DNA from: Desulfuromonadales bacterium
GTDB taxonomy: Bacteria; Desulfobacterota; Desulfuromonadia; Geobacterales; Pseudopelobacteraceae
NCBI GenBank assembly: GCA_013349405.1
Contig: DUZS01000020.1
Coordinates: forward strand, 1 to 64,000
DNA: 64,000 bases
Direction of reading: 5' to 3'
Shown here: in pieces, positions 42,761 through 53,272 of the stretch
Numbering within the stretch: the stretch's first letter is position 1
Layout: every line of letters starts with the position of its first letter
The notes under the pieces: model-generated
Seen by the model: only the letters and a program-made list of their open reading frames with translations
The model's database searches: none
Told to the model about the DNA's origin: nothing
Made by a program: the position numbers and the translations under genes

Positions 42761-43048
42761 AACCAGAGCAAAAACGACAAATGGGATGCCTCACGGCATC
42801 CCATTCTTTCATTCTCTCCACCCTGTCGTCAGCTTTAAGGGCCTCCGGCGAGTTCCTTAATTGTGGGAATCAGTATACTGCTTCAGGCAGACCCGCGTAC
42901 AGAGGGCAGCACACCACAGCAGGGAGCGACCCCCGTTTTATTCAGCATTCCGCCCGGGCGCATCATCCAACGGGCAGGGTAGAGAGAACAGACTGTGGTC
43001 AATTATTACTCCGATGATTGGAACAATTCAAGCGTTTTATAGAAACTT
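42761..43048. terminator. intergenic with a perfect 10-bp hairpin terminator
   Basis: ATGGGATGCC/GGCATCCCAT at 42781-42804 with a 4-nt loop follows the OYE stop. A T-rich tract follows only loosely, so it may also serve the convergent DAHP synthase operon. The remainder holds no supported gene. Confidence 0.7.
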
Positions 43049-44062
43049 TCACCGGTTCTGCAGAAAATAAGTCAACTGCCCGATTTCGTTCATCATTTTC
43101 TCAAAACCGGGAAATGTCAGAGATTGAGGACCATCGGAAAGCGCTTTTTCCGGCTCGGGGTGCACCTCCACCAGGACACCGGCCGCTCCGGCGACCAGCG
43201 CCGCTTCAGCCATCGGCACTACCAGAGAGCGTTTACCGGTTGCGTGAGAAGGATCAACCATGATCGGCAGATGCGACAACTCTTTGATCAGCGGGACTAT
43301 CGAAAGGTCCAGAGTGTTACGGGTGGCCGTTTCAAAGGTGCGAATGCCCCGTTCGCAGAGAATAACCTGATCGTTTCCTTCGGCGAGAATATATTCCGCC
43401 GCCGCCAGAAACTCCTCCACCGTGGCGCTCATGCCCCGCTTCAACAGCACCGGCTTACGGATTCTTCCCACTTCTCGGAGCAGGTCAAAGTTCTGCATGT
43501 TGCGGGCACCAATCTGCAGCAGGTCGGCATACTCGGCAACGAGACCGACAGTATCCGGGCTCATGACTTCGGTCACAATCGGCAGTCCACTCTCTTTTCC
43601 GGCAACCGCCAGGAGTTTCAGTCCTTCTTCCCGCAACCCCTGAAAGGTATGCGGACCGGTGCGGGGCTTGAATGCTCCGCCCCGCAGCATATCACCCCCG
43701 CACTTTTTGACAAAGAGTGCGGTTTTGACAATCTGCTCGAGGCTTTCCACCGCACAGGGGCCACCGACGACAACCGGACGACAGCCCCCGCCGACTTTAA
43801 TGCCTGCAACATCTACGATCGTATCTTCTGGATGGAAATCGCGCGACACGAGCTTGTACGGTTTCGACACATGAATAACCCGCTGTACGCCCGGCAGCTC
43901 CAGAATCTTACTGTCATCAACATAGCCATGGTTACCCAGCACACCGATGGCGGTTCGTTCACTCCCCGGAATCGGTTCAGCCCGGAAACCCATCTCCTGC
44001 ACGATTCTTGAAATTGCATCAACATCTGCCTGAGTGGCGTTATGGTTCATTACGATAAGCAT
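43049..44062 (-). CDS. aroF: 3-deoxy-7-phosphoheptulonate (DAHP) synthase
   Basis: 337 aa. The N-terminal about 70 residues form an ACT/ferredoxin-like regulatory domain ([30 protein letters not shown]); the TIM-barrel follows with [43 protein letters not shown] and [13 protein letters not shown]. This is the Thermotoga/Bacillus-type I-beta enzyme, first step of aromatic amino acid synthesis. GGGGACAGTGAA lies upstream of the ATG. Last gene of an operon with a Crp-family regulator, transketolase (source of erythrose 4-phosphate, its substrate) and thiL. Confidence 0.97.
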   Translation of the reverse strand: MLIVMNHNATQADVDAISRIVQEMGFRAEPIPGSERTAIGVLGNHGYVDDSKILELPGVQRVIHVSKPYKLVSRDFHPEDTIVDVAGIKVGGGCRPVVVGGPCAVESLEQIVKTALFVKKCGGDMLRGGAFKPRTGPHTFQGLREEGLKLLAVAGKESGLPIVTEVMSPDTVGLVAEYADLLQIGARNMQNFDLLREVGRIRKPVLLKRGMSATVEEFLAAAEYILAEGNDQVILCERGIRTFETATRNTLDLSIVPLIKELSHLPIMVDPSHATGKRSLVVPMAEAALVAGAAGVLVEVHPEPEKALSDGPQSLTFPGFEKMMNEIGQLTYFLQNR

Positions 44063-44077
44063 TTCACTGTCCCCGTT

Positions 44078-44767
44078 TCATTCGTATCGTTCCGACATTT
44101 TCTGAAGTTTTTCCATCTGATGCACGACTACCCGATTTCCCTGCACTTCTATGATTCCCTCGTCCTTCAGCTTTTTGAACGTACGGGAAATGGTTTCGCT
44201 GGCGGTGCCGAGTCGTGACGCCAGTTCGCCCTTTTTAATCCCCAGATCGATATAGGTAATGCCGCCAAAACTGGTAGAGCTTTCGGCTGCCCGGCGCACG
44301 AGAAATGACGCCAGCCGCGAGGCAACGTCAGCAAAGGAAAGCTCCTCGATCTGGCGGGCAAACTGGCGCAGCATGAGTGAGAGCGACACCACCAGGTTAA
44401 GAGCAAAGTTGGGATTATGACTCATCAGCTCCATGAAACCCTGCCGGGGGAGGTACAACACCTCGCCGGACTCCATGGCCCGTGCTTCCGCCGGATATTT
44501 GCCGTCGCCGAAAAAAGCGGCTTCGGCAAAGGTTTCGCGCGGCTTGACAAAATGAAGCACCTTCTCGCGCCCGTCGGTGGACATCCGGCACAGCTTGATG
44601 CTGCCCGACAACAGCAGATAAAAGCCGGTGGCTTCATCCCCCTCACTGAACAGGGTTTCCCCTTTTTTGAAGGCCCTTCGCACAGTAATAGCTGCCAACG
44701 CGGCAAGATCGAGATCTTTCAGGCCGGAGAAGAGAAGCGGTTTTTTTAACTGTTCGATCAGTTCCAT
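44078..44767 (-). CDS. Crp/Fnr-family transcriptional regulator
   Basis: 229 aa. Cyclic-nucleotide-binding-like domain (about residues 1-120; LFSEGDEATGFYLLLSGSIK), a dimer helix, and a winged HTH (about 165-215; KKGELASRLGTASETISRTF). No cysteine cluster for an iron-sulfur centre, so it is not Fnr itself. The start is 4 nt after the tkt stop and has no own ribosome site, so translation is coupled. Its place between transketolase and DAHP synthase suggests control of carbon flow, an inference only. Confidence 0.93.
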   Translation of the reverse strand: MELIEQLKKPLLFSGLKDLDLAALAAITVRRAFKKGETLFSEGDEATGFYLLLSGSIKLCRMSTDGREKVLHFVKPRETFAEAAFFGDGKYPAEARAMESGEVLYLPRQGFMELMSHNPNFALNLVVSLSLMLRQFARQIEELSFADVASRLASFLVRRAAESSTSFGGITYIDLGIKKGELASRLGTASETISRTFKKLKDEGIIEVQGNRVVVHQMEKLQKMSERYE

Positions 44768-44770
44768 GGT

Positions 44771-46774
44771 TTATTGTTTCAAAAACGCCGCTATCTTCTC
44801 GGCTACCTGCGGCGAGGTGAAACCGAACTGTTCGGCCAGCACCTTGTCCGGTGCCGATGCGCCAAAATGTTCGATGCCGATAAACAGTCCGTTACAACCG
44901 ACCAGACTGCCCCACGCCATACCCCGACCGGCCTCGATAGCTACGCGAGGTACTCCGGCGGGAAGCAGTTCGTTGCGATACCCCGCAGGCTGGGCAAGAA
45001 AGGTTTCCAGACAGGGAACCGATACAATACGGGCGGCAATTCCCTGTGACGCGAGCGCTGCGGCGGCTTCTACCGCAACGTGCACTTCAGAACCGCTCGC
45101 CATGATGACAACGGCAGGTGCCGCAGCAGGAGATGAAACAATATACCCACCTTTGAGGGCATCAGCAGGAGTAAACGACGCAGGGCGGACAATGACCGGC
45201 AGTTTCTGTCGGGTCAGAATCAGAGCGGTCGGACCGGCATACTGGAGAGCAGCCTGCCAGGCGAGTGCCGTTTCAACGCCGTCAGCCGGGCGGATGACCT
45301 GCAGGCCGGGGATGAGGCGGAGTGAGGCGACATGTTCGATCGGCTGATGTGTCGGGCCGTCCTCACCGACAAAAAAGGAGTCATGGGTAAAGATATACAG
45401 CGCCTGTTGCCCCATTAATGCCGACAGACGCACTGCCGGACGGCAGTAGTCGGCAAAGACGAGAAATGTGGCGCCGTAGGGGATAAAGCAGCCGTAGAGC
45501 GCCATACCGTTAATAACGGCCCCCATGGCGTGTTCACGGATACCGAAGTGCAGATTGCGCCCGGCAAAATTGTCGGCCTGCACCGAAGCAGAACCTTTGA
45601 TATCGCTATTGTTGGAGGGTGCGAGATCGGCAGAGCCGCCGACCAGAGAAGGAATCATCGCCGCCACTTTCTGCAGCACCGTTCCCGAAAGTGCGCGGGT
45701 CGCGCCATCCTTACCGGCAACAGACGCCAGCAGCTCTTCAGTCAGGTTTGCCGGCAGCTGTTTATGCCACATGGCATCCCATAATTGCGCCTTTTCAGGA
45801 TTGGCAATACGCCAGGAGGCAAAACCGCGCTGCCAGGAGTCATAGCCCCGTTTCACCTCATCAACCCTCTGCTGACAGGTGGTCTGCACATCCTCAGGAA
45901 CCGTAAACGGCGGCGTATCCCAGCCAAGATTTTTGCGGGTAGCGGCAATTTCGTCAGAACCGAGTGGCGAACCATGGGCAGCGGATGACCCCTGCTTTGC
46001 AGGACTGCCATAGGCAATAAGAGTCGTGGCAATGATAAGTGACGGCTTGCCGGTTTCAGCCTTGGCCGCAGCAATTGCCGCGACAATCTGCTCGTTATTG
46101 TGGCCATCTATCTTCTGGACATGCCAGCCGCTGGCGATGAAGCGTCCTTCCACATCCTCGGACCAGGCCAGATCGGTTTTCCCCTCAATGGTGATACTGT
46201 TGCTGTCATAAATATAGATCAGATTCCCCAGTTTAAGGTGGCCGGCCAACGCTGCCGCCTCGTAGCTGATGCCTTCCTGGAGACAACCGTCTCCGCAGAG
46301 CGCATACACATAATGATTGATCGGCTTGAAATCAGCGCTATTGAAACGTTCGGCCGCCATACGTGCGGCGAGCCCCATACCGACACCATTGGCAAAGCCC
46401 TGCCCCAAAGGTCCGGTAGTAACTTCGACGCCGACCGTATGGCCGAATTCGGGGTGGCCGGGAGTTTTACTCCCCCACTGGCGGAAGTTTTTGATTTCAT
46501 CCATTGACAGGTCATAGCCAAACAGATGCAGCAGTGAGTAGAGCAGCATTGAGCCATGACCGGCGGATAGAATGAAACGGTCACGGTTCGGCCAGCGCGG
46601 ATCGTCCGGATTAAAGTCAAGAAAATTGCCCCACAGGGCAACAGCACAATCGGCGGCCCCCATCGGGAGACCGGGGTGACCTGAGTTTGCTCTGTCCACC
46701 GCCTCGGCGGAGATGATGCGGATGGCGTCAGCACATCGCCGGGCCTTGTCTGCGGGGATCATGATGTGATGCAT
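44771..46774 (-). CDS. tkt: transketolase
   Basis: 667 aa, full length. Thiamine diphosphate-binding signatures: [18 protein letters not shown] near the N-terminus, [15 protein letters not shown], and the transketolase motif 2 segment [18 protein letters not shown]. It shifts two-carbon units between sugar phosphates in the pentose phosphate and Calvin-like routes, supplying erythrose 4-phosphate for DAHP synthase. AAAGGAATTCAC precedes the ATG at 46774. Between thiL and the Crp-family gene. Confidence 0.98.
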   Translation of the reverse strand: MHHIMIPADKARRCADAIRIISAEAVDRANSGHPGLPMGAADCAVALWGNFLDFNPDDPRWPNRDRFILSAGHGSMLLYSLLHLFGYDLSMDEIKNFRQWGSKTPGHPEFGHTVGVEVTTGPLGQGFANGVGMGLAARMAAERFNSADFKPINHYVYALCGDGCLQEGISYEAAALAGHLKLGNLIYIYDSNSITIEGKTDLAWSEDVEGRFIASGWHVQKIDGHNNEQIVAAIAAAKAETGKPSLIIATTLIAYGSPAKQGSSAAHGSPLGSDEIAATRKNLGWDTPPFTVPEDVQTTCQQRVDEVKRGYDSWQRGFASWRIANPEKAQLWDAMWHKQLPANLTEELLASVAGKDGATRALSGTVLQKVAAMIPSLVGGSADLAPSNNSDIKGSASVQADNFAGRNLHFGIREHAMGAVINGMALYGCFIPYGATFLVFADYCRPAVRLSALMGQQALYIFTHDSFFVGEDGPTHQPIEHVASLRLIPGLQVIRPADGVETALAWQAALQYAGPTALILTRQKLPVIVRPASFTPADALKGGYIVSSPAAAPAVVIMASGSEVHVAVEAAAALASQGIAARIVSVPCLETFLAQPAGYRNELLPAGVPRVAIEAGRGMAWGSLVGCNGLFIGIEHFGASAPDKVLAEQFGFTSPQVAEKIAAFLKQ

Positions 46775-46806
46775 GTGAATTCCTTTCGCTCTGCTGAATT
46801 GAGAAG

Positions 46807-47811
46807 CTATGTAAAGTGGTTAAATCCATTGAACGGAGCAGTACATGGAGTGCCATCGCGGGTGATTACCGTAACCCCGGAAAAGCTTGTTACTATACCA
46901 ACACGCGTAGCTGCAACGCCACACTTTTTCGCACACGCGACAATTTTTTCCCGATTGGAGTTGCGAGCGGTAAAGCAGAGTTCATAATCTTCGCCTCCGG
47001 TAAGCGCATATTCAAAAGGGATAGCGCCAAGATCTGCCGTGACTGAGCGGAACATGCCGGAAAGCGGGAGATCGTCAACCCGGAGGGTTCCGCCGACTCC
47101 TGACATATCTGCAATATGACCGAAATCAGCACGAATACCATCGCTGACATCAATCATGGCGGTAGCCAGCCCTGCTTCCGCAAACGCCAGGGCCACTGAC
47201 ACGCGCGGCGCCGGATTGAGGAGGCGGGAGAGGAGCGACTCTGAGACGGCAGTGCCATTTTCAAGCTGGCTCAATGCGAACGCCGCATCACCGAGCGTCC
47301 CGGTCACCCAGATATCGTCATCCGGTTGAGCACCCGAGCGGCGGACAATCAGGTCAGGATATTGCTCGCCCATAATGGTCACCGAAATTGTCAATCCGTT
47401 GCGTGACGAGCAGGTATCCCCGCCGATCAGGGTAACATTGTATTCTGTGGCAACTTCCTGAAAACCACGCATTAAATCATCTATAAAATCAAGGGGGAGA
47501 TCCGGGGGGATTGCTAAGGAAAGGAGTGCCCAGTGCGGAATACCGCCCATGGCAGCGATATCGGAAATACTGACCGCCAGCGATTTACGCCCAAGAGTGA
47601 ACGGATCATGCCAGGCACGGCGAAAATGAACGTCCTCAAGCAGCATGTCAGTGGAGGTCAACAAGCGCATGCCCGGGGTAAGCGCCGTCACGGCGGCATC
47701 ATCACCGATTCCGGTGATAACGCTCTCATGGGGTGTCACCCGGGCAGTTATGCGGGAAATGAGGCCGAATTCGCCAAGTGCGGCAAGTGTGGATGATTTC
47801 TTTTGAGTCAC
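46807..47811 (-). CDS. thiL: thiamine-monophosphate kinase
   Basis: 334 aa, typical length. AIR-synthase/ThiL fold: [49 protein letters not shown] and [20 protein letters not shown]. It phosphorylates thiamine phosphate to the diphosphate, the cofactor of transketolase encoded just downstream (32-nt gap), so this operon makes both enzyme and cofactor. Start is GTG at 47811, with no strong ribosome site. Confidence 0.96.
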   Translation of the reverse strand: MTQKKSSTLAALGEFGLISRITARVTPHESVITGIGDDAAVTALTPGMRLLTSTDMLLEDVHFRRAWHDPFTLGRKSLAVSISDIAAMGGIPHWALLSLAIPPDLPLDFIDDLMRGFQEVATEYNVTLIGGDTCSSRNGLTISVTIMGEQYPDLIVRRSGAQPDDDIWVTGTLGDAAFALSQLENGTAVSESLLSRLLNPAPRVSVALAFAEAGLATAMIDVSDGIRADFGHIADMSGVGGTLRVDDLPLSGMFRSVTADLGAIPFEYALTGGEDYELCFTARNSNREKIVACAKKCGVAATRVGIVTSFSGVTVITRDGTPCTAPFNGFNHFT

Positions 47812-48301
47812 GATTGGATGAGTTCCGTTGTGTTATTGTATTTGCAACGGAAGCATACTCGCCACTGATTGATTAGTCAAATGTCACGTTTTCACCCTTC
47901 GACCCGATGCTGAAGCGGCTCTGGCCGGATCTATGGGGGGGGGTGCTGTTTGAGGGATTAGTGGTGATAGAAGCGGTCAAGGCGTTTACCAAATATCTGA
48001 TCGAAACCGGCGGGTCGGGCAAGGGGAAAGAACAATTCAAAGGGTTTGACGGGAAGAAAAATCTTATCCTGTCGCACGGTAACGAAACCACTGGAATAAA
48101 GCGCCCCTTTTTCCTGCTTGGTTTTTGAGTTTCCACAAGTTGTCATCACAAGACCCGTTTACTCTCCTGATTAGCTCTCATTCGCCACTTTGATTCAATA
48201 CTTTTATTGATTTATTGGTCAAGAGTATTGCAATAGCATTGCTGATATGCTATTTTGCGCAAGTTTTACACACTTACACAACAACCAAAAAGGAGCAATA
48301 C
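47812..48301. other. 490-nt gap between divergent genes; no certain gene
   Basis: Both strands are open across 47873-48136 (a 73-codon plus-strand frame and an 87-codon minus-strand frame), but neither has a ribosome site or recognised protein. The overlap of open frames on both strands suggests a GC-biased remnant or repeat rather than a gene. The rightmost 100 nt should hold the promoter of the parvulin gene. Confidence 0.35.
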
Positions 48302-49255
48302 GTGAAATTTATTACCACTACAAAACTGTTTACAGCCACTCTTTGTGTGGCTGCACTTGTCGGTTGTCAGGGCGGCTCAACGTCCGGCGGGTCAAAAACT
48401 GAAGGGAAGAAAGAGGGTAAAGTACTGGCAGAAGTCAACGGCGGCAGTATCACCACGGGCGATTTTGAGCGTGAGCTGAAAAATCTGCCGGAATATCTGA
48501 AAGCGATGGCTGATACTCCCCAGGGACGTAAAGAGATGCTGGACACCATGGTCATTCGTGAACTGATCCTCCAGCAGGCTGCCAAAGACGGCCACGACAA
48601 AGGTACGGAGCTTGAGGAAAAACTTCAGGATCTTAAAAAACGCCTGATCGTGGAATCATTTCTCAAGAAAAAAGTTGAAGTTGAATCCAAGGTTTCAGAT
48701 GAAGACATGAAGAAGTTTTATGAGCAGAATAAAGATAAATTCAAATCCGGCGAACAGATTAAAGCAAGCCATATTCTGGTGAAAACCGAAAAAGAAGCAA
48801 AGGATATCGTCGCCCAACTGAAAGCCGGCGGAAATTTCGAGGAACTGGCAAAGAAAAACTCCTCTGACTCATCTGCCGCCAAAGGGGGCGATCTCGGCTG
48901 GTTCGGCAAAGGCAGTATGGTTCCCGCTTTCGAAAAAGCAGCCCTCGCACTCAAAGAAGGGCAGATATCTGACGTTGTCAAATCAGATTTCGGCTTTCAT
49001 ATCATCAAACTGACCGGTAAACGCCCTGCCGGCGTCCGTCCTTTTGAAGAGGTTAAAGAGCAGATCAAGGGTGCGATCATGCCGACCAAACAGCAGGAAG
49101 TGTTCCAGAAGATCAAGGAAGAGCTGAAAAAGGATGCAAAGATAACCATCAAGGAAGATGTACTGAACAGCGTTGGCGGCAAGAAGGAAGAGCCGAAAGC
49201 TGACGAAAAGAAGCCGGCAGAGACTGCTGCACCGGCCGCACCGGAAAAGAAATAG
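48302..49255 (+). CDS. parvulin-type peptidyl-prolyl isomerase lipoprotein (PrsA-like)
   Basis: 317 aa from a GTG at 48302 (AAAGGAGCAATAC upstream). Lipoprotein signal with lipobox LVGC, a SurA/PrsA-like helical N-domain (VLAEVNGGSITTGDFERELK), and a parvulin domain (IKASHILVKTEKEAKDIV, KKNSSDSSAAKGGDLGWF, FGFHIIKLTGKR). Residues 290-317 are Ala/Pro/Glu-Lys rich. It folds or chaperones exported and outer-membrane proteins in the periplasm. Tandem with a second parvulin gene 100 nt downstream. Confidence 0.93.
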   Translation: MKFITTTKLFTATLCVAALVGCQGGSTSGGSKTEGKKEGKVLAEVNGGSITTGDFERELKNLPEYLKAMADTPQGRKEMLDTMVIRELILQQAAKDGHDKGTELEEKLQDLKKRLIVESFLKKKVEVESKVSDEDMKKFYEQNKDKFKSGEQIKASHILVKTEKEAKDIVAQLKAGGNFEELAKKNSSDSSAAKGGDLGWFGKGSMVPAFEKAALALKEGQISDVVKSDFGFHIIKLTGKRPAGVRPFEEVKEQIKGAIMPTKQQEVFQKIKEELKKDAKITIKEDVLNSVGGKKEEPKADEKKPAETAAPAAPEKK

Positions 49256-49356
49256 TGCCTGCTTGACCTGATACTGGCATATGCAGTACTTTTAACCGGA
49301 AGCGGGAGCGGATTCCCCTTCCGGTTTTGACATCTAATGATGAAATGAGTTCAACT

Positions 49357-50430
49357 ATGAATCGACCTACATTAGCGACAGTGGCAACAATCCTGACTCT
49401 GGTATTGCTGGGGGGGTGCGCCGCAAACAATGCCGCCGTCACCAGGCAACCAACGGAAGAGGCCCTCAAGGCGGAGCAGTCAAGTTCCTCTTCTGACAGC
49501 TCAGGCAAAACAAAAATCATTACGAATGCCATTGTTGCTGTTGTCAACGATGAAATTATTACGCTGTATAATGTCAACCGCGAAGCAGAGCCTGCCTTTA
49601 CTGAAGCCAAAAAGAAAGCCGCCCTAACTGACGCGGAAAAGAGTCAGATTCGCCGCATGGTACTTGATCGCCTGATTGAAAAGAAATTGACCGAGCAAAA
49701 AATCAAGGAACTGAATATTAAAGTATCCGAGGACGAAATCAGACAGGCGATTGATGATGTCCGCAAGCAGAACAATATTCCTTCGCAGGAAGCGCTTGTT
49801 GTCGCGCTTGCCGCGCAAGGTCTCTCATTTGAACAATATCGTACCCAGTTGCAGGATCAGATCGAAAAGTTGAAACTGGTCAGTATGGAGGTCCGCTCAA
49901 AAGTGTATGTCGGCGAAGGTGAAATGCGGGAGTATTACACTGCCAACCTGGCAAAATATTCTGAAGATGAAAGCTTCCGCGCACGGCATATCTTCTTTAA
50001 AAGCGGAGAAAAGGCAACTTCTGAGCAGATTATGCAGGCAAAAGCCACCGCTGCCCTGGTCCTTGCCGAGACCAGGGCAGGCAAGGATTTTGTCGAGTTG
50101 GCAAAAAAGTTCTCCGAAGACCCGGCAGCCCGTAAAGATGGTGGTGATCTCGGGAGTTTTAAAAAAGGGGATATGCAGCCGGATCTGGAAAAAGCTATCC
50201 TCTCATTGAAACCAGGTGAGGTCAGCGACCTGATCTCTACACCGATCGGTTTTCATATTATCAAGCTTGAGAGCAGAACCTCCGGTACAGTCAAGCCGTT
50301 TGAAAGTGTTAAAGGGGATATTGAAGAGATAATTTACCGCAAAAAATCAGAAGAGCGCTTCAGCCAATGGGCCAAGGAGTTGCGCGGCAAAGCCACTGTC
50401 GAGATCAGAACTCTGGACGGCCTGTTGTAA
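49357..50430 (+). CDS. SurA-like parvulin lipoprotein
   Basis: 357 aa from the ATG at 49357; ATG at 49345 is an alternative and neither has a strong ribosome site. Lipobox LLGGC, a SurA N-domain (AIVAVVNDEIITLYNVNRE, LDRLIEKKLTEQKIKELN) and a parvulin domain (FRARHIFFKSGEKATSEQI, FSEDPAARKDGGDLGSF, IGFHIIKLESRTSG). An outer-membrane protein chaperone. It converges with, and abuts, the receiver-like gene at 50431. Confidence 0.92.
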   Translation: MNRPTLATVATILTLVLLGGCAANNAAVTRQPTEEALKAEQSSSSSDSSGKTKIITNAIVAVVNDEIITLYNVNREAEPAFTEAKKKAALTDAEKSQIRRMVLDRLIEKKLTEQKIKELNIKVSEDEIRQAIDDVRKQNNIPSQEALVVALAAQGLSFEQYRTQLQDQIEKLKLVSMEVRSKVYVGEGEMREYYTANLAKYSEDESFRARHIFFKSGEKATSEQIMQAKATAALVLAETRAGKDFVELAKKFSEDPAARKDGGDLGSFKKGDMQPDLEKAILSLKPGEVSDLISTPIGFHIIKLESRTSGTVKPFESVKGDIEEIIYRKKSEERFSQWAKELRGKATVEIRTLDGLL

Positions 50431-51183
50431 CTATTCCTTGCGACGCAGATAGCCGAGGAATTCCTCACAGGTGAGCTGTTTTTTCCGTATCAGGTGAGCT
50501 ATTTCTCGGCTCAAAGCCTGTTTTTCTCCATCTTTCATGGTTTCTTTCAACAGGGCAAACAAAGGTGTATTACTGCTGTATGGATCGAGGCGGAGTCGTT
50601 CCTGAAGCTCGAACGCCGACATATCGGACAACATCTGGGAACAGAACATCATATAGACCGGATGGATTGAAGCGAGAGCGAGCGCTTCTTTGCCGGTATA
50701 CCCTTTTACTACTTCAAAACCCAATGACTCCACGGCCTTGGCAAGCTTCTCTTCTCCATTCCGGGACACTACCATCGATTGAAGATCCCAGGTTTCGGCC
50801 TCTTCTGTCAGGCCATAAACAGCAAGTCGGCTTTGCAGGTAGTGCTCGTCAATCGGCAGGGTAAAAAAACCGGCCACCGGAAATACCCCCCCGACTTTTC
50901 CCATCTCGCTCAAAAAAACCGGCAGCACAGGAATATTGCGGGTGTCGGGAGAGCTTTTGATTTTCAGCAGCACACCCCAGCCATCATCAGAGAACGGGGA
51001 TACATCCAGAACAATTCCAAGCGGCCTTCCGGTTGCAAGATTAGAGTACTCCTCAACCCGGCAGACATAGCCGCCGGCTTCAAGGTACGAAGAAAGCATT
51101 TCTTCGCGCCCTTCACCCGGCTTTACCCCTAATATCCAGAGTTCACTCCGGGGTACCGTTTTTTCTGTCAAAGCTCCTGTCAT
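50431..51183 (-). CDS. protein with two degenerate receiver-like domains
   Basis: 250 aa. Two alpha/beta segments resemble response-regulator receivers: one with LGIVLDVSPFSDDGWGVLL (about residues 50-70) and one with PVYMMFCSQMLSDMSAFELQ (about 170-190), where the acceptor Asp is replaced by Cys or neighbours. No output domain. A possible scaffold or pseudo-receiver. It is coupled to hldE (3 nt gap) and ends an envelope operon. Confidence 0.65.
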   Translation of the reverse strand: MTGALTEKTVPRSELWILGVKPGEGREEMLSSYLEAGGYVCRVEEYSNLATGRPLGIVLDVSPFSDDGWGVLLKIKSSPDTRNIPVLPVFLSEMGKVGGVFPVAGFFTLPIDEHYLQSRLAVYGLTEEAETWDLQSMVVSRNGEEKLAKAVESLGFEVVKGYTGKEALALASIHPVYMMFCSQMLSDMSAFELQERLRLDPYSSNTPLFALLKETMKDGEKQALSREIAHLIRKKQLTCEEFLGYLRRKE

Positions 51184-51186
51184 AGG

Positions 51187-52662
51187 TCAAGACTCCGCTG
51201 AATAAAGTTCAAGAATTTTCTCTATTATATTCGTTGTCGATTTACCATCAACAAAAGTAATCAACTCCACCCGACCGCCGTACGCTTCGACAATGTCACG
51301 CCCCACGACCCCCTCCAGCGCATAGTCACCCCCCTTGGCCAGTATAAACGGCTTGAGTGCAGCGATCAACTCCAGCGGCGTATCCTCCTCAAAGATGGTA
51401 ACATAATCAATGCAGTCAAGAGCCGCCAACAGGTGAGAGCGCTCCTCCTCATCGATCAACGGTCGTTTGGGCCCTTTCAGACGACGCACGGAAGCATCAC
51501 TGTTGAGACCAAGTACAAGCAGGTCGCCAAGACTCCTCGCTTTTTGCAGATATTTAACATGGCCGGCATGCAGCAGATCAAAGCAGCCATTGGTAAAAAC
51601 AATCCGTTTACCTCTGCTTTTCTCCGTCTCTATCAGAGGTGCCAAAGCATCCAGACTCTTTATTTTAGCATGGCTGTCCTTGTGGACAAGTGAAACCGCG
51701 TCAATAATCTCCTGTGGGGAAACAATGGAAGTCCCCAGTTTACCGACGGCAATTCCTGCAGCGACATTAGCAAGCCGAGCCGACTCGGCCATACTGAATC
51801 CGGAGGCGATCCCTAATGCCAGCGCAGCCAGCACAGTGTCCCCTGCGCCTGAAACATCAAATACTTCCCGAGCCACCGTCGGTATGTGAACAATATCGCC
51901 ATCCCTGGAAAAAAGTGACATCCCTTCTTCGCTCCGGGTGATCAGAAGGTGCTGTAAGCCGGTTGAGTCCATGATGACACCTGCCGCCTGCGCGAGACTC
52001 GCTGCATCCGTTATGGGCACTCCTGACGCAGCCTCGGCCTCCTTGCGGTTCGGGGTCAGCAGCGTTGCGCCGGCATAGCGACGGAAATCGGTCCCCTTTG
52101 GGTCAACAAGAACAGGAATACCAGCCAGAGCGGCTGATGAGATCGCCGCAGCGATTACCTTCGGCGTCAATACACCTTTATTGTAGTCTGAAAGGACGAT
52201 GACATTATACTCAGCGGCATGGGCAGCAATCCATGTAGAGAGCTGCTGTTCAAAGGCACCGGACAGCACGTCCCGCGACTCCCGGTCAATCCGGACAATC
52301 TGCTGGTTCGCTGCAACGACCCTCGTTTTACGGCTGGTACGACGCTCATGATCCTGGAATACGGCCCGGACATCGATCTGCTGGTGACTGAACTGGCCGA
52401 GCAGCTCGCGACCATTCTGATCGTCGCCAACAACCGAGCAGACCGAAACCTGTACACCGAATGCCGCCAGATTATGCACCACATTGCCGGCGCCACCAAG
52501 GCGCAGTTCCTCACGGATGACATCGACGACCTGCACCGGAGCCTCGGGGGAGATACGGTCCGCCCTGCCCCAAAGGTACTCGTCAAGCATCAGATCACCG
52601 ATAACCAGGCAGCGGATCTTATTACAACGGGCAAAGAGAGTTTCAGCAGTTATACGTTCCAC
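51187..52662 (-). CDS. hldE: bifunctional heptose-7-phosphate kinase / heptose-1-phosphate adenylyltransferase
   Basis: 491 aa, full length. Residues 1-325 are a ribokinase-like kinase (GDLMLDEYLWGRADRISPEA, then DVSGAGDTVLAALALGIASG); residues 340-491 are a cytidylyltransferase-like domain with FTNGCFDLLHAGHVKYLQKA. It makes ADP-heptose for lipopolysaccharide core. Follows gmhA (14 nt), the previous step of the same pathway. Confidence 0.97.
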   Translation of the reverse strand: MERITAETLFARCNKIRCLVIGDLMLDEYLWGRADRISPEAPVQVVDVIREELRLGGAGNVVHNLAAFGVQVSVCSVVGDDQNGRELLGQFSHQQIDVRAVFQDHERRTSRKTRVVAANQQIVRIDRESRDVLSGAFEQQLSTWIAAHAAEYNVIVLSDYNKGVLTPKVIAAAISSAALAGIPVLVDPKGTDFRRYAGATLLTPNRKEAEAASGVPITDAASLAQAAGVIMDSTGLQHLLITRSEEGMSLFSRDGDIVHIPTVAREVFDVSGAGDTVLAALALGIASGFSMAESARLANVAAGIAVGKLGTSIVSPQEIIDAVSLVHKDSHAKIKSLDALAPLIETEKSRGKRIVFTNGCFDLLHAGHVKYLQKARSLGDLLVLGLNSDASVRRLKGPKRPLIDEEERSHLLAALDCIDYVTIFEEDTPLELIAALKPFILAKGGDYALEGVVGRDIVEAYGGRVELITFVDGKSTTNIIEKILELYSAES

Positions 52663-52676
52663 GGCACCCCCGGAAA

Positions 52677-53249
52677 CTATCTGGTAAACAGCGTCTTTTC
52701 CAGCAAGTCACAAACGATATGGATGATGGTGATATGGCCTTCCTGAATCCGGGGCGTATCATCGGACGGCACGACCAGCGCGAGATCGCAGCACTTCATA
52801 ATACTGCCGCCATCCTTGCCGAGCAGGCCGACCGTGCGACAGCCCACTTCACGCGCCAGTTCAAGTGCGTGCCGGACATTGGGAGAATTCCCGCTGGTCG
52901 ATATCCCGACCACTACATCCCCCGCTGCTGCCAACGCCTCAACCTGGCGCCGGAATACCGTGTCAAAACCATAATCGTTGCCGATAGCGGTCAGAATAGA
53001 GGTGTCAGTCGAAAGAGCCACTGCCGGAAGTGCCCGCCGCTCCATCTTGAAGCGGCCGACTATTTCCGCAACAAAATGCTGGGCATCCGCAGCAGAACCG
53101 CCATTGCCCATTACCAGCAGCTTCCCCCCCCTGGTGAACGTATCAACAAGCAGCGTCGCCATTTCAGCTATCCGGGGCGTCATCTTCTCTTCAATCAGGG
53201 TAATGACGTCGCGATGCGCCGCTAATTGTGCTGCAATTTCCGTTTTCAT
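52677..53249 (-). CDS. gmhA: sedoheptulose-7-phosphate isomerase
   Basis: 190 aa from the ATG at 53249 (GGAGCACACCT upstream). SIS-domain features: [52 protein letters not shown]. It converts sedoheptulose 7-phosphate to D-glycero-manno-heptose 7-phosphate, first step to ADP-heptose. Between a glycosyltransferase and hldE. Confidence 0.96.
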   Translation of the reverse strand: MKTEIAAQLAAHRDVITLIEEKMTPRIAEMATLLVDTFTRGGKLLVMGNGGSAADAQHFVAEIVGRFKMERRALPAVALSTDTSILTAIGNDYGFDTVFRRQVEALAAAGDVVVGISTSGNSPNVRHALELAREVGCRTVGLLGKDGGSIMKCCDLALVVPSDDTPRIQEGHITIIHIVCDLLEKTLFTR

Positions 53250-53272
53250 AGGTGTGCTCCTGAAAATTCCTG

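Noticed and set aside
47873-48136. Small genes on either strand in the thiL-parvulin gap
   Set aside because: Frames are open on both strands over the same stretch, without ribosome sites or a recognised family; kept only as a described gap.
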